Assembly (NCBI GenBank): GCA_022511055.1
Contig: JAFLSH010000092.1
Location: forward strand, 1-10,519
Origin: Prevotella sp.
Lineage (GTDB): Bacteria; Bacteroidota; Bacteroidia; Bacteroidales; Bacteroidaceae
Direction of reading: 5' to 3'
DNA: 10,519 nt
A program made the translations under genes and the position numbers. A model generated the notes under the pieces. That model had not been told where the DNA came from. It ran no database searches and saw nothing but the letters and a program-made list of their open reading frames with translations. Below, piece by piece: positions 1 to 6,051 of this stretch; position 1 is the stretch's first letter, and each line of letters opens with the position of its first letter.

Positions 1-17
1 TTAGTTGAGTTGGGCAT
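1..17 (-). CDS. Possible 5' end of a gene leaving the window (start codon plus a few codons)
   Basis: Reading the minus strand from position 17 gives ATG followed by Pro, Asn, Ser and Thr codons before the window ends. A Bacteroidota-type -7 element (TAACTTTG) at 39-46 would start transcription near position 34, leaving a leader of about 17 bases, which is a plausible arrangement. Too little is present to say what the product is, and the ATG could be fortuitous. Confidence 0.3.
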
Positions 18-38
18 CGTCTTTCTCTTTTCGGCTGG

Positions 39-46
39 CAAAGTTA
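39..46 (-). promoter_or_regulatory. Bacteroidota -7 promoter element (TAACTTTG), minus strand
   Basis: The plus strand reads CAAAGTTA, which is TAACTTTG on the minus strand and matches TAnnTTTG. There is no TTG at the preferred 19-20 base distance (CTT is there), so the -33 half is weak. It lies just beyond the likely terminator at 70-95 and points to the gene that begins near position 17. Confidence 0.45.
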
Positions 47-69
47 AGAAAAACCGCACAAACAAAAGT

Positions 70-95
70 CGGCAACGCACAAAAAGTGGTTGCCG
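70..95 (-). terminator. Probable rho-independent terminator after lolD
   Basis: The arms CGGCAAC (70-76) and GTTGCCG (89-95) pair over 7 bp. Inside, CAC (78-80) pairs with GTG (86-88), leaving a bulged G77 and an AAAAA loop. On the minus strand the hairpin is followed by ACTTTTGTTTG, a T-rich but imperfect tail. Its place between the minus-strand lolD transcript and the next minus-strand promoter fits a terminator, although it lies about 130 bases after the lolD stop codon. Confidence 0.5.
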
Positions 96-101
96 AGGGT
101 G

Positions 102-127
102 CATTTCTTTAAATAGTTTAAGAAATG
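102..127. repeat. AT-rich inverted repeat in the lolD downstream region
   Basis: CATTTCTT (102-109) and AAGAAATG (120-127) are perfect 8-bp inverted arms around a 10-base spacer. Past one mismatch, A111-A112 can pair with T117-T118. No T-run follows on either strand, so it is not a convincing terminator. It may be an RNA processing or stability structure, or simply chance in AT-rich DNA. Confidence 0.3.
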
Positions 128-131
128 AAGG

Positions 132-251
132 TTATTTCTCCGCCTCGAAGGTGCATTCCTTGCGAATCTTGCTGAGATAGGAAGGCGTAACATTGAGGAG
201 AACGAGGCAAAGGTTGTCCGAGTGCCCCTTAGTCGGTAAGGATGAGACCAT
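132..251 (-). CDS. Possible 39-codon ORF or gene remnant overlapping the 3' end of lolD
   Basis: On the minus strand an ATG at 251 opens a 39-codon frame that ends at a TAA (132-134). It overlaps the last codons of lolD in another frame. The part beyond lolD, from 228 down, is the interesting stretch: it includes LLNVTPSYLSKIRKE, which resembles the recognition-helix region at the end of Crp/Fnr-type regulators, although that likeness is by eye only. No ribosome site is visible. It could be a small peptide, the decayed tail of a lost gene or chance. Confidence 0.2.
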   Translation of the reverse strand: MVSSLPTKGHSDNLCLVLLNVTPSYLSKIRKECTFEAEK

Positions 252-885
252 CGTGAAGATGAATGGTACGGTCGGTGGTCTGTGCCAACTGCTCATCGTG
301 GGTCACGATGATGAAGGTCTGGCCAAAGCGGTCGCGGAGGTCGAAGAACAGCTGGTGCAGCTCGGTCTTGTTCTTTGAGTCGAGGGAGCCGGAAGGCTCG
401 TCGGCCAGAATGATGGCGGGATTGTTGACCAGGGCGCGTGCCACGGCTATGCGCTGCTTCTCGCCGCCGGAGAGTTCGGCAGGCTTGTGGTCGGCACGGT
501 CGCTGAGCCCCATGAACTGCAACAGCTCCTTTGCACGGTTTTTGGCATCCTTGCCGGAACGCCCTGCGATGTAGGCGGGAATCATGATGTTCTCGATGGC
601 CGTGAACTCAGGCAGCAGCTGGTGGAACTGGAACACGAAGCCGAGATGGCGATTGCGGAAGTCGGCGAGTGCTTTCTGCGAGAGGGTCGTAACGTCAGTA
701 CCATCGATGACTATCTGCCCGTCGTCAGGACGGTCGAGAGTGCCCATTATCTGCAACAGGGTGGTTTTGCCCGCACCGCTGGGGCCGACGATGCTGACCA
801 CCTCGCCGCGGGCGATGTGCAGGTCGATGCCTTTCAGTACTTGCAGCGAGCCGAAGCTCTTGGTGATGTTGTGGGTGGTAATCAT
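229..885 (-). CDS. lolD: ABC transporter ATP-binding protein, LolD/MacB type
   Basis: This is the cytoplasmic ATPase of an ABC system of the LolCDE/MacB/FtsE class, which drives lipoprotein release from the inner membrane or other envelope work. All nucleotide-binding motifs are intact in 218 residues: Walker A GPSGAGKTT (34-42), Q-loop Gln86, signature LSGGEKQR (138-145), Walker B IILADE with Glu163, D-loop SGSLD and switch His196 in VTHDE. The length is normal for LolD. It follows the antiporter gene by 36 bases on the same strand and is probably cotranscribed with it. No permease gene (lolC/lolE-like) is in the window, so the exact substrate cannot be settled; in Bacteroidota such ATPases are often encoded apart from their permeases. 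There is no Shine-Dalgarno before the start. Confidence 0.88.
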   Translation of the reverse strand: MITTHNITKSFGSLQVLKGIDLHIARGEVVSIVGPSGAGKTTLLQIMGTLDRPDDGQIVIDGTDVTTLSQKALADFRNRHLGFVFQFHQLLPEFTAIENIMIPAYIAGRSGKDAKNRAKELLQFMGLSDRADHKPAELSGGEKQRIAVARALVNNPAIILADEPSGSLDSKNKTELHQLFFDLRDRFGQTFIIVTHDEQLAQTTDRTIHLHDGLILTD

Positions 886-921
886 AGGGGATGATGGATT
901 GTGGGGAATGAGGGTTTATGA

Positions 922-3069
922 CTAAGGGCGCTTGCGGTGAATCCAGTGGAGGATGGTGCCATAGATGGAATTCTCCTCATGGTGCTGCGCCTCGGTGAAG
1001 CTCATGCTGTCTTCCTTCTCGCTGCCATACTGGTCAGGGAAGATAATCATGAGATTCTTGCCTGAGAAGAACTGCTGCAACTCGTTGGGCAGCCGCTCGA
1101 GGGCGTTCTTATAAGAGATGGTGCCCTTGCGGGCAGTAACCACGACAAAGAGGTGGTCTTCGGCTATGTTGGCCGCCAGGTGCGGCAGCTCGTTCCAGTG
1201 AGCCATGGGCGTGTACTCGCTTCGGACACTCTGGTGGTTGACGTTGATGTACTCGGCTATCAGCACGAGCGACTCCTCGCGGCCATGGAACTGTATGCGG
1301 CAGTCGAGCTGCTCAGCCAGACGGCAGAGGCGCTCCAGCCACCGCTGGAAGCCGGGCTCGAACTCTGCGCGCGAAGGCACGGCCACCTGTATGCGCCGGA
1401 TGGTGGAGAGGGGCTGCACGAAGCGCAGCAGTATAATCTGGCGGTTGAGGCCGTTGTAGAGGCTCTGGATGAAGTCGCCCCAGAAGTGCGGATTCTTCTC
1501 GGTATGAACGTGCATGCCCATGATGATTTCCGAGCAGGCAGACTCGCGGAAGGCATGCTTGATGCCGTTGGCTATGTTGGTGGCCAGCCGCACCTGTGTC
1601 TGCATCTGCAGCTCGGCGGCACTGGCCTGACGTTGCAGCCTCTCGAGCAGCTGCAGGCCGGTCTCGCGGTTGGCGGCGGCGTTCTGGTCGTCATAGACCA
1701 CGTTGAGCGCCGCCAGCTGCTCGTTCTGGCGGTTATCCCTGACCAGCATGGCCAGCTCGAGCAGCTGCGGGGCTATGTCGGGATATTTCACGCAGAGCAG
1801 AATCTTCTCCTGTCCGCTCTTCCGCCGCATATGGCTCAGATGGTGGGTACGCTCCTCGATGATAATCTGCTGGGCGGCGTGTTCAGTCATGAGGGTAGAG
1901 ATGATGCAGGTGACGAGAATCATCATGGCGATGCCGTTGAGCATGTCATCACTGACGAGGAACTGCCCCGGCGCCGTCTGCAAGTTCATGCCCACCATGA
2001 CCATGGCGATGGCTCCCGCGGCATGGGCCGACGTGAGGCCGAACATGATGTGCCCATTGGACTTGGGCAGCCGGAAGAGCAGGCTCGACAGATAGGCAGC
2101 CACCGCCTTGCCGAAAGTGCCGAAGAACGAGATGAGGACAAGCGCCCAGAGAATGTGCGGCCCATCGGCGAGTGTACGCACGTTGACAAGCATGCCCACA
2201 CCGATGAGGAAATAGGGGATGAAGAGCGCATTGCCGATGAACTCAAGGCGGTTCATGAGGGGCGACACGTGCGGGATGTAGCGGTTGAGTATCAGACCCG
2301 AGAAGAACGCGCCAAAGATACCTTCCAGCCCGATGAGATTGGAGAGCGCCGCCGAGAGGAACATGATGGCCAGCACAAAGATGTACTGCATGACCTGGTC
2401 GCTGTAACGTCTCAGGAAATAGCGCGTGATGCGGGGGATGAAATAGACCGAGGCCGCCATGAACAGCACCAGCTTCAGCACGAAGAAGAGCCAGAACAAG
2501 ACCTGCGTGCCGGCCGACGAGTCATCGGCGTTGGCGAAGGTGGCACTGAGCGCGGCTATCATGACCAGCGACATGAACAGCGAAATCATGCTGGAGCCGA
2601 CGGAGAGCGTGACGGCATGGTGGCGCTGCAGGCCGTAGCGGCCGACAAGGGGATAGGCTATCAGTGTGTTGGAAGCCATGATGCAGCCCAACAGGAAAGC
2701 CGCCGGCGGCGAATAGTGCAGCAGGGTGATGGCCATAGCGTAAGTAAGCCCCATCGGCACGAAACAGGTGAGAACACCGAAGATGACGAAGCGGCGGGTG
2801 TTCTTCTTGATGCCCTCCATATCCATCTCCAGACCGGCCAGGAACATGATGTAGTAGAGGCCGACACGGCCGAAAAGCTCGAAGGAGTCATCGCGCTCAA
2901 GGATGTCGAGACCATACTGCCCGATGACGACACCCGCCAGCACCATGCCGATGATGTGCGGGATGCGCAGCTTGCTCATCACGATGGGCGCGAAGAGAAT
3001 GATTATCAGCACCACGAAGAAGATGAGCGTGGGGTCGGTGATAGGGAAGTATGGTGATAAATCTATCAT
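922..3069 (-). CDS. CPA2-family cation:proton antiporter with a C-terminal cytoplasmic region
   Basis: This is an inner-membrane monovalent cation/proton antiporter of the Kef/NapA (CPA2) kind. Residues 1 to about 395 form roughly a dozen membrane segments, beginning with a hydrophobic stretch at 13-30. Family-like stretches include ASNTLIAYPLVGRYG (132-146), where many relatives read ASHTL.AYP, GLEGIFGAFFSGLILNR (247-263) and GLTSAHAAGAIAMV (344-357). No Asp-Asp or Asn-Asp pair is seen in the ASNTL segment. Residues from about 420 to 715 are soluble, and alternating hydrophobic strands such as KILLCVKYP and RRIQVAVPS suggest two universal-stress-like lobes. This is not a classical RCK/TrkA domain. 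The protein probably controls pH or Na+/K+ balance. lolD follows it by 36 bases. A -7 element lies only 8 bases upstream of the start. The choice of Met1 rests on the first membrane segment; Met31 would cut that segment off. Confidence 0.85.
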   Translation of the reverse strand: MIDLSPYFPITDPTLIFFVVLIIILFAPIVMSKLRIPHIIGMVLAGVVIGQYGLDILERDDSFELFGRVGLYYIMFLAGLEMDMEGIKKNTRRFVIFGVLTCFVPMGLTYAMAITLLHYSPPAAFLLGCIMASNTLIAYPLVGRYGLQRHHAVTLSVGSSMISLFMSLVMIAALSATFANADDSSAGTQVLFWLFFVLKLVLFMAASVYFIPRITRYFLRRYSDQVMQYIFVLAIMFLSAALSNLIGLEGIFGAFFSGLILNRYIPHVSPLMNRLEFIGNALFIPYFLIGVGMLVNVRTLADGPHILWALVLISFFGTFGKAVAAYLSSLLFRLPKSNGHIMFGLTSAHAAGAIAMVMVGMNLQTAPGQFLVSDDMLNGIAMMILVTCIISTLMTEHAAQQIIIEERTHHLSHMRRKSGQEKILLCVKYPDIAPQLLELAMLVRDNRQNEQLAALNVVYDDQNAAANRETGLQLLERLQRQASAAELQMQTQVRLATNIANGIKHAFRESACSEIIMGMHVHTEKNPHFWGDFIQSLYNGLNRQIILLRFVQPLSTIRRIQVAVPSRAEFEPGFQRWLERLCRLAEQLDCRIQFHGREESLVLIAEYINVNHQSVRSEYTPMAHWNELPHLAANIAEDHLFVVVTARKGTISYKNALERLPNELQQFFSGKNLMIIFPDQYGSEKEDSMSFTEAQHHEENSIYGTILHWIHRKRP

Positions 3070-3077
3070 TTTGACTG

Positions 3078-3085
3078 CAAAGGTA
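3078..3085 (-). promoter_or_regulatory. -7 promoter element (TACCTTTG) of the antiporter-lolD unit
   Basis: The plus strand CAAAGGTA reads TACCTTTG on the minus strand, a good TAnnTTTG match. No TTG is found 19-20 bases upstream. With the usual start about five bases past the element, transcription would begin near 3073, only about four bases before the antiporter ATG. Confidence 0.6.
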
Positions 3086-3097
3086 CGAAAATTTTGG

Positions 3098-3158
3098 CAC
3101 GGATGACACGGATTACACGTTTTTTTTGTAATTTTGCACCCAAATTAATCACGAATCA
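3098..3158. repeat. Degenerate 9-base repeats (CACGRATNA) between the divergent promoters
   Basis: CACGGATGA (3098-3106) and CACGGATTA (3107-3115) are direct tandem copies, followed by a partial CACG (3116-3119). A further variant, CACGAATCA, lies at 3150-3158. The asd -7 element falls between the tandem pair and the last copy. Similar short CACGGAT/CACGAAT repeats are seen between genes in various bacteria; a function here is not shown. Confidence 0.45.
3129..3136 (+). promoter_or_regulatory. -7 promoter element (TAATTTTG) of asd
   Basis: TAATTTTG matches TAnnTTTG and is followed by CACCC, as in other promoters of this window. It is preceded by a run of T residues ending in TTG directly at the element. 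There is no TTG at the usual -33 distance. The predicted start near 3141 gives a leader of about 33 bases to the ATG at 3174. Confidence 0.6.
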
Positions 3159-3173
3159 GAGAATTTGGTTAGA

Positions 3174-4187
3174 ATGAAAGTAGCAATTGTTGGTGTGAGC
3201 GGTGCCGTAGGCCAGGAGTTTCTGCGGCTGCTCGACGAGAGAGATTTCCCAATGGATGAGTTGGTGCTGTTTGGCTCTGAGCGCTCGGCTGGAAGCAAGT
3301 ACACGTTCCGCGGCAAGGAGCTGACTGTAAAGCTGTTGCAGCACAACGACGACTTCAAGGACATAGACATTGTCTTCGCCAGCGCAGGCGCAGGCACATC
3401 GAAGGAGTTTGCCGAGACGATAACGAAGCATGGCGCGGTGATGATAGACAACAGCTCTGCCTTCCGCATGGATGACGATGTGCCCCTGGTAGTGCCTGAG
3501 TGCAATGCCGAGGACGCACTGAACGCCCCGCGCGGCATCATTGCCAACCCCAACTGCACGACTATCATGATGGTTGTGGTGCTGCAGCCGCTGGAGCAGC
3601 TGAGCCATATCAAGCGCATACACGTGGCTTCCTACCAGAGCGCATCGGGTGCCGGCGCCGCCGCCATGCAGGAGCTGCAGCAGCAGTACAAGGAAATCAT
3701 TGAGACGGGCGAGGTGAAGACCATCAAGAAGTTCCCCCACCAGCTGGCCTACAACGTGATTCCGCAGATAGACGTGTTCCAGCCTAACGGCTACACGAAG
3801 GAGGAGATGAAAATGTATAACGAGACGAAGAAAATCATGCACACCGATGCCAAATGCTCGGCCATGTGCGTGCGTGTCTCGTCACTGCGGTCACACTCGG
3901 AGAGTGTGTGGATTGAGACAGAGCGCCCCATCTCGGTAGAGGAGGCGCAGAAGGCCATTGCCGCCGCCCCCGGCTGCACACTCGTAGACGACCCGCAGAC
4001 ACTGACCTACCCCATGCCGCTCGACACGGCCGGCAAGGACGACGTGTTCGTAGGGCGCGTACGCAAAGACCTGACCGACGACTGCGGCCTGACGTTCTGG
4101 CTCTCCGGCGACCAGATACGCAAGGGTGCTGCGCTGAACGCCGTGCAGATAGGCGAATATTTGGTGAAGAAACGCAACAAACAATAA
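3174..4187 (+). CDS. asd: Aspartate-semialdehyde dehydrogenase
   Basis: The enzyme reduces 4-phospho-L-aspartate to L-aspartate 4-semialdehyde with NADPH. This is the branch point to lysine and diaminopimelate, threonine and methionine. The 337-residue protein has the Rossmann motif GVSGAVG (7-13), the catalytic cysteine in NPNC128TT, the SYQSASGAGAAAM segment (153-165), a binding segment KEEMKMYNETKKI and the substrate Arg239/catalytic His241 in LRSHSES. Length and motifs are typical of the single-domain bacterial enzyme. The ATG at 3174 is preferred over an in-frame TTG at 3165 because MKVAIVG begins directly at the first beta strand, as is normal for the family. A lipoprotein gene follows by 23 bases and is probably cotranscribed. 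There is no Shine-Dalgarno at this start. Confidence 0.96.
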   Translation: MKVAIVGVSGAVGQEFLRLLDERDFPMDELVLFGSERSAGSKYTFRGKELTVKLLQHNDDFKDIDIVFASAGAGTSKEFAETITKHGAVMIDNSSAFRMDDDVPLVVPECNAEDALNAPRGIIANPNCTTIMMVVVLQPLEQLSHIKRIHVASYQSASGAGAAAMQELQQQYKEIIETGEVKTIKKFPHQLAYNVIPQIDVFQPNGYTKEEMKMYNETKKIMHTDAKCSAMCVRVSSLRSHSESVWIETERPISVEEAQKAIAAAPGCTLVDDPQTLTYPMPLDTAGKDDVFVGRVRKDLTDDCGLTFWLSGDQIRKGAALNAVQIGEYLVKKRNKQ

Positions 4188-4198
4188 ACTGGAAAAAC

Positions 4199-4205
4199 AA
4201 GGAGG
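4199..4205 (+). promoter_or_regulatory. Strong Shine-Dalgarno AAGGAGG before the small lipoprotein gene
   Basis: AAGGAGG ends five bases before the ATG at 4211. No other gene start in this window has a recognisable Shine-Dalgarno, in line with Bacteroidota, where such sites are rare. This one decides the start codon of the downstream gene. Confidence 0.7.
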
Positions 4206-4210
4206 TATCT

Positions 4211-4681
4211 ATGAAAAGAATGTTTTGGGCCATGTTGGCCGCAGTCATGTTGAGCGCCTGCTCAAGCGAGCGCGAGTATATCAATTACCGTGGCATGTCG
4301 ATGGGCATGTCGGCCAGACAGCTGGCCGACTCGCTGCAGAAGCAGGGGCTGGCTCTCGACACAACGAAGTATGAAGACCGCTACGTGCTGGCCGACACGC
4401 TGGCCAACAACTTCACGGTGGCCATCTACCATCAGAACGACACCATCGGCGACATCTTGGAGAACTATATCGCCACCTACAACGACTCTACGAGCCAGCT
4501 GTGGCAGAAGATACGCGACGAGCTGGCAGAGGAGTTCGGATGGCCCAACATGGGCAAGCACGGCGACCTGCACAAAGAGGCCACGTTCCAGAACAAGAAG
4601 GGAACGGTGATTGTCACGCTGCTGAACACCTATTCGCCGACACTGACCGTGCGCTATTCTACGGCACAGACACCAGAGTAA
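4211..4681 (+). CDS. Small hypothetical lipoprotein
   Basis: I do not recognise the family. The 156-residue product begins with Lys-Arg, a hydrophobic stretch and the lipobox LSAC, with the lipid-modified cysteine at residue 17 followed by SSEREY. It is therefore predicted to be a membrane-anchored lipoprotein facing the periplasm. The mature part is hydrophilic with a mixed alpha/beta look. It has a Met-rich patch RGMSMGMSARQLADSLQ (28-44), a strand FTVAIYH, a helix with DELAEEFGWP and a beta hairpin GTVIVTLLNTYSPTLTVRY near the end. The Ser-Met-Gly-Met-Ser and short-helix start recalls small periplasmic BamE-like or SmpA-like folds, but this is only an impression. It lies 23 bases after asd with a strong ribosome site and ends 24 bases before a bidirectional terminator. 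Confidence 0.75.
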   Translation: MKRMFWAMLAAVMLSACSSEREYINYRGMSMGMSARQLADSLQKQGLALDTTKYEDRYVLADTLANNFTVAIYHQNDTIGDILENYIATYNDSTSQLWQKIRDELAEEFGWPNMGKHGDLHKEATFQNKKGTVIVTLLNTYSPTLTVRYSTAQTPE

Positions 4682-4705
4682 GACTGTGGCGACGGGATAA
4701 AAGAA

Positions 4706-4743
4706 AAATCCGCAAGTTGTCTTGACGAACAGCTTGCGGATTT
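4706..4743. terminator. Bidirectional terminator between the lipoprotein gene and the tRNA operon
   Basis: The arms at 4706-4720 and 4729-4743 pair over 15 bp with one G-U pair, around an 8-base loop (CTTGACGA). On the minus strand the stem runs into TTTTTCTTTT, a good T-tract for ending the tRNA transcript. On the plus strand the tail is TTTCTTATG, which is weaker. It sits between convergent transcripts. Confidence 0.8.
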
Positions 4744-4754
4744 CTTATGCTTTG

Positions 4755-4828
4755 TGTCGACACTTGGATTCGAACCAAGGACCCCCACCATGTCAAGGTG
4801 ATACTCTAACCAGCTGAGCTATGCCGAC
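4755..4828 (-). tRNA. tRNA-Val (anticodon GAC)
   Basis: A full cloverleaf folds on the minus strand. The acceptor is GTCGGCA with TGTCGAC, including one G-U pair, and the discriminator is A. The D-arm is GCTC/GAGT-like, the anticodon loop is TTGACAT, and the T-arm is CTTGG TTCGAAT CCAAG. U33 is followed by GAC, reading valine codons GUC/GUU. CCA is not encoded. It follows tRNA-Leu by about 25 bases in the same direction and shares its promoter and the terminator at 4706-4743. Confidence 0.93.
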
Positions 4829-4853
4829 TCGTTTTTTTGTTCCTTTTCTTTCT

Positions 4854-4938
4854 TGGTGCGCCTAACAGGACTCGAACCTGCACATCGTGAGATACTAGAT
4901 CCTAAGTCTAGCGCGTCTACCAATTCCGCCACAGGCGC
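4854..4938 (-). tRNA. tRNA-Leu (anticodon UAG), CCA encoded
   Basis: This is a class II tRNA on the minus strand. The acceptor is GCGCCTG with TAGGCGC, then discriminator A and an encoded CCA. The anticodon stem is CTAGA/TCTAG around the loop CTTAGGA, giving TAG (UAG). The T-arm is GCAGG TTCGAGT CCTGT. An extended variable arm lies between the anticodon and T stems, as expected for leucine. It is the first gene of a two-tRNA operon with tRNA-Val(GAC). Unlike the two valine tRNAs in the window, its CCA is in the DNA. Confidence 0.94.
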
Positions 4939-4972
4939 AGGACTCCGTTCCTTGTTTTGGCGTTTGCGGGCG

Positions 4973-5003
4973 CAAAGGTACTACTTTTTCTTGAAACTGC
5001 CAA
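4973..5003 (-). promoter_or_regulatory. Promoter of the tRNA-Leu/tRNA-Val operon (TTG-N20-TACCTTTG)
   Basis: On the minus strand TTG (5003-5001) is separated by 20 bases from TACCTTTG (4980-4973), a near-ideal Bacteroidota promoter. The spacer includes the last codons and the TAG stop of the S41 peptidase gene, so the promoter is partly inside that gene. Transcription would start near 4968, about 30 bases before the mature tRNA-Leu 5' end. Confidence 0.75.
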
Positions 5004-6051
5004 AAGATTCGGCCAAAAGTTTTCGCGCAAACTCAATAATTGTGTCTTTACCCTGCCCGAAATCCTCGTCTGTAAGGTCGACATGATAGTCGGGCTCAAT
5101 GCCGAACTCCGTGGACTGGAGTTGCGCATCGAATGTGGGAACGGCCGAGAAACGCACCGACCAGCCGTTGGGCAGCGACGAGCTGAAAGGCATGCCGGCA
5201 CCGCCGCCTGTGTGGTCGCCGACGAGGCACGCCAGCGGCAGCGCCTTCATGTACATGGCAAACTCATTGGCCGCCGAGAACACATGGCGGTTGGTGAGTA
5301 CGCAGACGGGCTTCTGCCAGCGCAGGTTGGCCGACGGCTCCAGATACTTGGGCTTTGGCTCTGAGAAGTCCGTATGCCCCTTGCCGGTCTTGTGCTGGGT
5401 GTAGCCTACCAGCACACGCTCATTGGTAAACCGCGCCGCCAGCTTCTCGGCGTTGGTCAGTTCGCCGCCGCCGTTCTCGCGTATGTCGATGATAAGGCCG
5501 CGACAGGTTATCAGGTACTGCAACACCTCATCAAGATTGCCGCCGCCGATGCCGCTGCTGAAGCTCTCGTAGCGCAGATAGCCGATATTGTCATCTAAGA
5601 CGCGGTAGCGCAGCCCGGCGGCTATCCGATAGTCAGAGCCCATGTAGCGCCGGTAGAGCGTATCGCTGAAATTGGCGGGATAATCTTCATACCAGCTCCA
5701 GTAGCGGCCGTAGTCGAAGGCCGTAGTCAGGTTGACATGGCCATCGCGCAGCTCGGCCAGCATGTCAGTCAGCACTTCAAACAGCTGGCTGTTAGTCATG
5801 TTGGCGCTGACACGCACCCGGTACTTGTCGTAGACGGCCTGCCAGTCAAGACCATACTCTTGCCGCTTGTAGTCGAGGAAGCAGTAATGCTCATCGATGA
5901 TGTGCCACAGGGCCTCAAAGTTCCCTTCGGGCGTATTGCCATAGTCGGTCTCATCGACACAGGCCGTAGGCAGAAGCAAGAGCAGCACGGCGAGCCAGGA
6001 GAGGCGCGCGAGCCGGAAAAGGCGGCAAGATGATGGTGCGGAATGGGTCAT
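4981..6051 (-). CDS. S41-family peptidase lipoprotein (C-terminal-processing/tricorn type)
   Basis: This is a predicted envelope serine peptidase of family S41, 356 residues. The N-terminus has Arg residues, a Leu-rich stretch and the lipobox LPTAC, with the acylated cysteine at residue 31, so it should be a membrane-anchored lipoprotein. The helical region at about 44-103 ends in LRDGH105, the catalytic-His motif of tricorn/IRBP-like members. The S41 core follows with GLIIDIRENGGG (185-196), the nucleophile Ser259 in NRHVFSAANE, and GDHTGGGAGMP (278-288), where CtpA-type enzymes carry GK; no catalytic Lys is seen there. The end has STEFGIEPDYHV (313-324). A PDZ domain is not evident. The start codon overlaps the stop of the DUF3316 gene by 4 bases (ATGA), so the two are translationally coupled. 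The gene ends inside the promoter of the tRNA operon. Its substrate is unknown. Confidence 0.88.
   Translation of the reverse strand: MTHSAPSSCRLFRLARLSWLAVLLLLLPTACVDETDYGNTPEGNFEALWHIIDEHYCFLDYKRQEYGLDWQAVYDKYRVRVSANMTNSQLFEVLTDMLAELRDGHVNLTTAFDYGRYWSWYEDYPANFSDTLYRRYMGSDYRIAAGLRYRVLDDNIGYLRYESFSSGIGGGNLDEVLQYLITCRGLIIDIRENGGGELTNAEKLAARFTNERVLVGYTQHKTGKGHTDFSEPKPKYLEPSANLRWQKPVCVLTNRHVFSAANEFAMYMKALPLACLVGDHTGGGAGMPFSSSLPNGWSVRFSAVPTFDAQLQSTEFGIEPDYHVDLTDEDFGQGKDTIIEFARKLLAESFGSFKKK

Noticed and set aside
1153..3057. A 634-codon open frame on the plus strand, antisense to the antiporter
   Set aside because: It has no family-like motifs, is rich in His, Glu, Arg and Gly as expected from the reverse frame of a GC-rich membrane protein gene, and the minus-strand frame encodes a clear antiporter.
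3165..3173. A TTG start for asd three codons upstream
   Set aside because: The ATG at 3174 begins the protein right at the Rossmann strand MKVAIVG, and TTG starts are less likely.
3156..3842. A 228-codon minus-strand frame opposite asd
   Set aside because: asd has all catalytic motifs on the plus strand. The opposite frame is a shadow and runs over the asd promoter side without a promoter of its own.
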